From Planctomycetota bacterium (GTDB lineage Bacteria > Planctomycetota > UBA1135 > GCA-002686595), in assembly GCA_022447405.1 (NCBI GenBank), contig JAKVCE010000103.1:1-7370 (forward strand): 7,370 nt of DNA, given 5' to 3'. Positions 5,864 to 7,370 of this stretch are shown one piece after another (position 1 is the stretch's first letter; every line of letters starts with the position of its first letter). The notes under the pieces are model-generated. The model was not told the origin of the DNA and ran no database searches. It was given only the letters and a program-made list of their open reading frames with translations. Made by a program: the position numbers and the translations under genes.

Positions 5864-7054
5864 ATGCGCTCCCTCACGATCTGCTGCGCTCTCCTCTTCG
5901 CGCTCCCCGCCGCAGCCCAAGACCCGACCCTCGTCGCGCACTACAAGCTCGACGAGGCCCTCGGGGCGACGAGCTTGGCCGAGTCCTCCGGGCAAGGCTC
6001 TCCTGCCACCCCCGTCAACTCTGTCAGGCTCGGACAGCCCGGAGCAGACGCAGGCACCGGCACCTCTGCAGACTTCAACTTGTCTGGTGACGGGCACGCG
6101 ACCTTCCCCGACGGCGCCAACCTGACCAACCTCCGCAACGACCTCACGGTCAGCGCATGGATCAACCCTGAGAGCTATGGCGCCGAGTGGCCCACTCGAA
6201 TCCTCTCAAACGACAGCTCCTCTTGGGCCTGCGGGATCATGAACGGATCCATGACCGTGAGCGGCCTGCGCTTCACCACCCTCGGGATCCAGGACTACGA
6301 CCTCGCAGGCGTCCTCCCGCCGCTGGATGAGTGGACTCACCTCGCCTTCGTGATGGACGCGAGCAATGACGTCACCTTCTACATGAACGGGGTGAACGTC
6401 GGGATGGTCTCGGGGAGCAGCCCGTCCAACGCGCCGAGCCCGAACTGGGTCATCGGCGGCCTCAGGGTCAACACGACCCCCCACGAGTACTTCGACGGCA
6501 AGATCGATGACCTCCAGGTCTACGCCGGGAGCCTCACAGGCGAGGACATCGCCTTCCTCTTCGCGAACCCTGGCGCGACCCTCTCGGGGAGCGGTGCTGG
6601 CAACGGCTACTGCTTCGGAGACGGCGGCGGCACGCCCTGCCCCTGCGGGAACAGCTCTTCTGTCGGCGGCTGCGCCAACGGCACGGGGGTCGGCGCGACG
6701 CTCACGAGCTCCGGACAAGCCAGCCTCTCAACAGACACGCTCGTGCTCTCCGGTGCGGGGCTCATCCCGAGCCAGCCCGGCCTCTACTTCCAGGGCAACA
6801 ACGCGGTCAACGCGGGCAGCGGCAACAACTTCGGAGACGGGCTGCGCTGCGCGGGCGGCGGCGTCATCCGCCTGCAAGTGCGCTTCGCTTCAGGCACAGG
6901 AGACTCTGCTACGACCATCAGCGTCTCCTCTGCAGGTATGACCGCTGCGGGCGACGTCAAGCGCTACCAGCTCTGGTACCGCGACCCCGTCTCCTCTCCC
7001 TGCGGCACTCAGTTCAACCTCTCAAACGGCGTCGAGGTGACCTGGGGCGCTTGA
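5864..7054 (+). CDS. Secreted LamG-domain protein with cysteine-rich C-terminal domain
   Basis: This is an exported protein of unknown function. Residues 1-18 are a signal peptide (R2, hydrophobic core, A-A-A at 16-18, mature end likely Gln19). Residues about 22-235 form a LamG/concanavalin A-like fold, shown by VAHYKLDE near its start, LTVSAWINPE in the middle, then WTHLAFV, TFYMNGV and the closing FDGKIDDLQVY. Such domains bind glycans or proteins. A Gly/Ser-rich linker leads to a C-terminal domain (about 247-396) with six cysteines (250, 259, 261, 270, 329, 380) and motifs CPCGN, LYFQGNNA, FGDGLRC, RYQLWYRDP and a terminal NGVEVTW. I recall this domain at the C-termini of many secreted proteins of deep-branching Planctomycetota, but know no assigned function. 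The cysteines probably form disulfides outside the cytoplasm. No membrane anchor or LPXTG-like signal follows. A close paralogue begins 99 bases downstream. Confidence 0.85.
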   Translation: MRSLTICCALLFALPAAAQDPTLVAHYKLDEALGATSLAESSGQGSPATPVNSVRLGQPGADAGTGTSADFNLSGDGHATFPDGANLTNLRNDLTVSAWINPESYGAEWPTRILSNDSSSWACGIMNGSMTVSGLRFTTLGIQDYDLAGVLPPLDEWTHLAFVMDASNDVTFYMNGVNVGMVSGSSPSNAPSPNWVIGGLRVNTTPHEYFDGKIDDLQVYAGSLTGEDIAFLFANPGATLSGSGAGNGYCFGDGGGTPCPCGNSSSVGGCANGTGVGATLTSSGQASLSTDTLVLSGAGLIPSQPGLYFQGNNAVNAGSGNNFGDGLRCAGGGVIRLQVRFASGTGDSATTISVSSAGMTAAGDVKRYQLWYRDPVSSPCGTQFNLSNGVEVTWGA

Positions 7055-7153
7055 TGTAGCTCTGACAGCGCTCTCAGGGCTCCAAGCACCGGTATCTCTG
7101 GAGTTTCGTACGATAGGGTCCGTCGCGGTGAATTTGCTGATCCGCGGGACCTC
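7055..7153 (+). promoter_or_regulatory. Spacer between LamG paralogues with candidate -10
   Basis: This 99-base gap holds a weak hairpin CTCCA/TGGAG (7080-7084 with 7099-7103, 14-nt loop) followed by TTT, which could be a poor terminator for the first LamG gene. The loop contains the CCGGTATCTCTG motif (7089-7100) shared with the upstream region of the first paralogue. TACGAT at 7109-7114 is a possible -10, giving a leader of about 30 bases. A weak GGGA (7146-7149) precedes the ATG at 7154. No good -35 was found. Confidence 0.35.
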
Positions 7154-7370
7154 ATGCGCACCTTCGGACCTTCCTTAGCCCTCTCCCTGCTGGCCGCCCT
7201 GGCCTCTGCCCAAGCGCCGAGCCTGGTCGCGCACTACAGGCTCGATGAGACAGCGGGCACGACCCTGGCAGAGTCGACAGGGCAAGGCGCGGACGCCGTC
7301 CTCCAAGGGAGCTATCAGCTCGGGACCTTGGGCGCGGCCGCCGGGACTGGCGGTGCCGTGACCTTCGACC
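7154..7370 (+). CDS. Second secreted LamG-family protein (3' end outside window)
   Basis: The frame is open from the ATG at 7154 to the window end, giving 72 visible residues. It starts with a signal peptide (M-R-T-F, hydrophobic core, A-S-A at 17-19, mature end likely Gln20). It continues as the first strands of a LamG domain: SLVAHYRLDE, then TLAESTGQGA and the AGTGGAVTFD turn. These align position by position with TLVAHYKLDE and LAESSGQGS of the gene just upstream, so the two are tandem paralogues. Whether it also carries the cysteine-rich C-terminal domain cannot be seen. The start is supported by the intact signal peptide and by the same M-R opening in its neighbour; the ribosome binding site is weak. 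Function unknown. Confidence 0.82.
   Translation, partial: MRTFGPSLALSLLAALASAQAPSLVAHYRLDETAGTTLAESTGQGADAVLQGSYQLGTLGAAAGTGGAVTFD

Noticed and set aside
5200..6090. 296-residue plus-strand frame spanning the fadJ end and LamG start
   Set aside because: Ser/Arg-rich, out of frame with two real genes and running through their intergenic hairpins; a shadow frame.
1..7370. CRISPR array, tRNA/rRNA, insertion sequence or phage gene
   Set aside because: No regularly spaced repeats, no cloverleaf or rRNA signature, no transposase and no terminal inverted repeats were seen on either strand.

Overview
The window is GC-rich bacterial DNA, gene-dense, with almost every codon ending in G or C. It holds five protein genes, two of them cut by the window edges, and no RNA gene, insertion sequence or CRISPR array that I can see. 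The best taxonomic hint is the pair of secreted LamG proteins at the right end. The first carries a six-cysteine C-terminal domain (CPCGN, FGDGLRC and YFQGNNA motifs) of a kind I remember from deep-branching marine Planctomycetota such as the Saltatorellus/Engelhardtia group. That assignment is from memory and is tentative.

Layout. Positions 1-903 (+) are the C-terminal six-sevenths of a MamK-family bacterial actin. It converges on a minus-strand gene (963-2123) that fuses a patatin-type lipid acyl hydrolase to a C-terminal two-cluster ferredoxin module; a strong shared hairpin (928-964) separates the two stops. A 70-bp divergent spacer (2124-2193) then leads to a two-gene beta-oxidation operon: a FadI/HADHB-type thiolase (2194-3519) and a FadJ-type multifunctional enoyl-CoA hydratase/3-hydroxyacyl-CoA dehydrogenase (3516-5744), coupled by an ATGA overlap. 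A hairpin spans the fadJ stop. Downstream are two tandem paralogous secreted LamG proteins (5864-7054, and 7154 to the window end).

How the genes fit together. The patatin-ferredoxin gene and fadI-fadJ share one short intergenic region. The simplest reading is a lipid-catabolism divergon: the patatin domain would release fatty acids, and FadI/FadJ would perform the last three steps of each beta-oxidation cycle. No acyl-CoA synthetase, acyl-CoA dehydrogenase, electron-transfer flavoprotein or FadR-type regulator is in the window. The ferredoxin tail, whose second motif has Asp in place of the second Cys (C-x2-D-x2-C-x3-C-P), is the most unusual item. The MamK-like actin and the LamG proteins show no evident functional link to the lipid genes.
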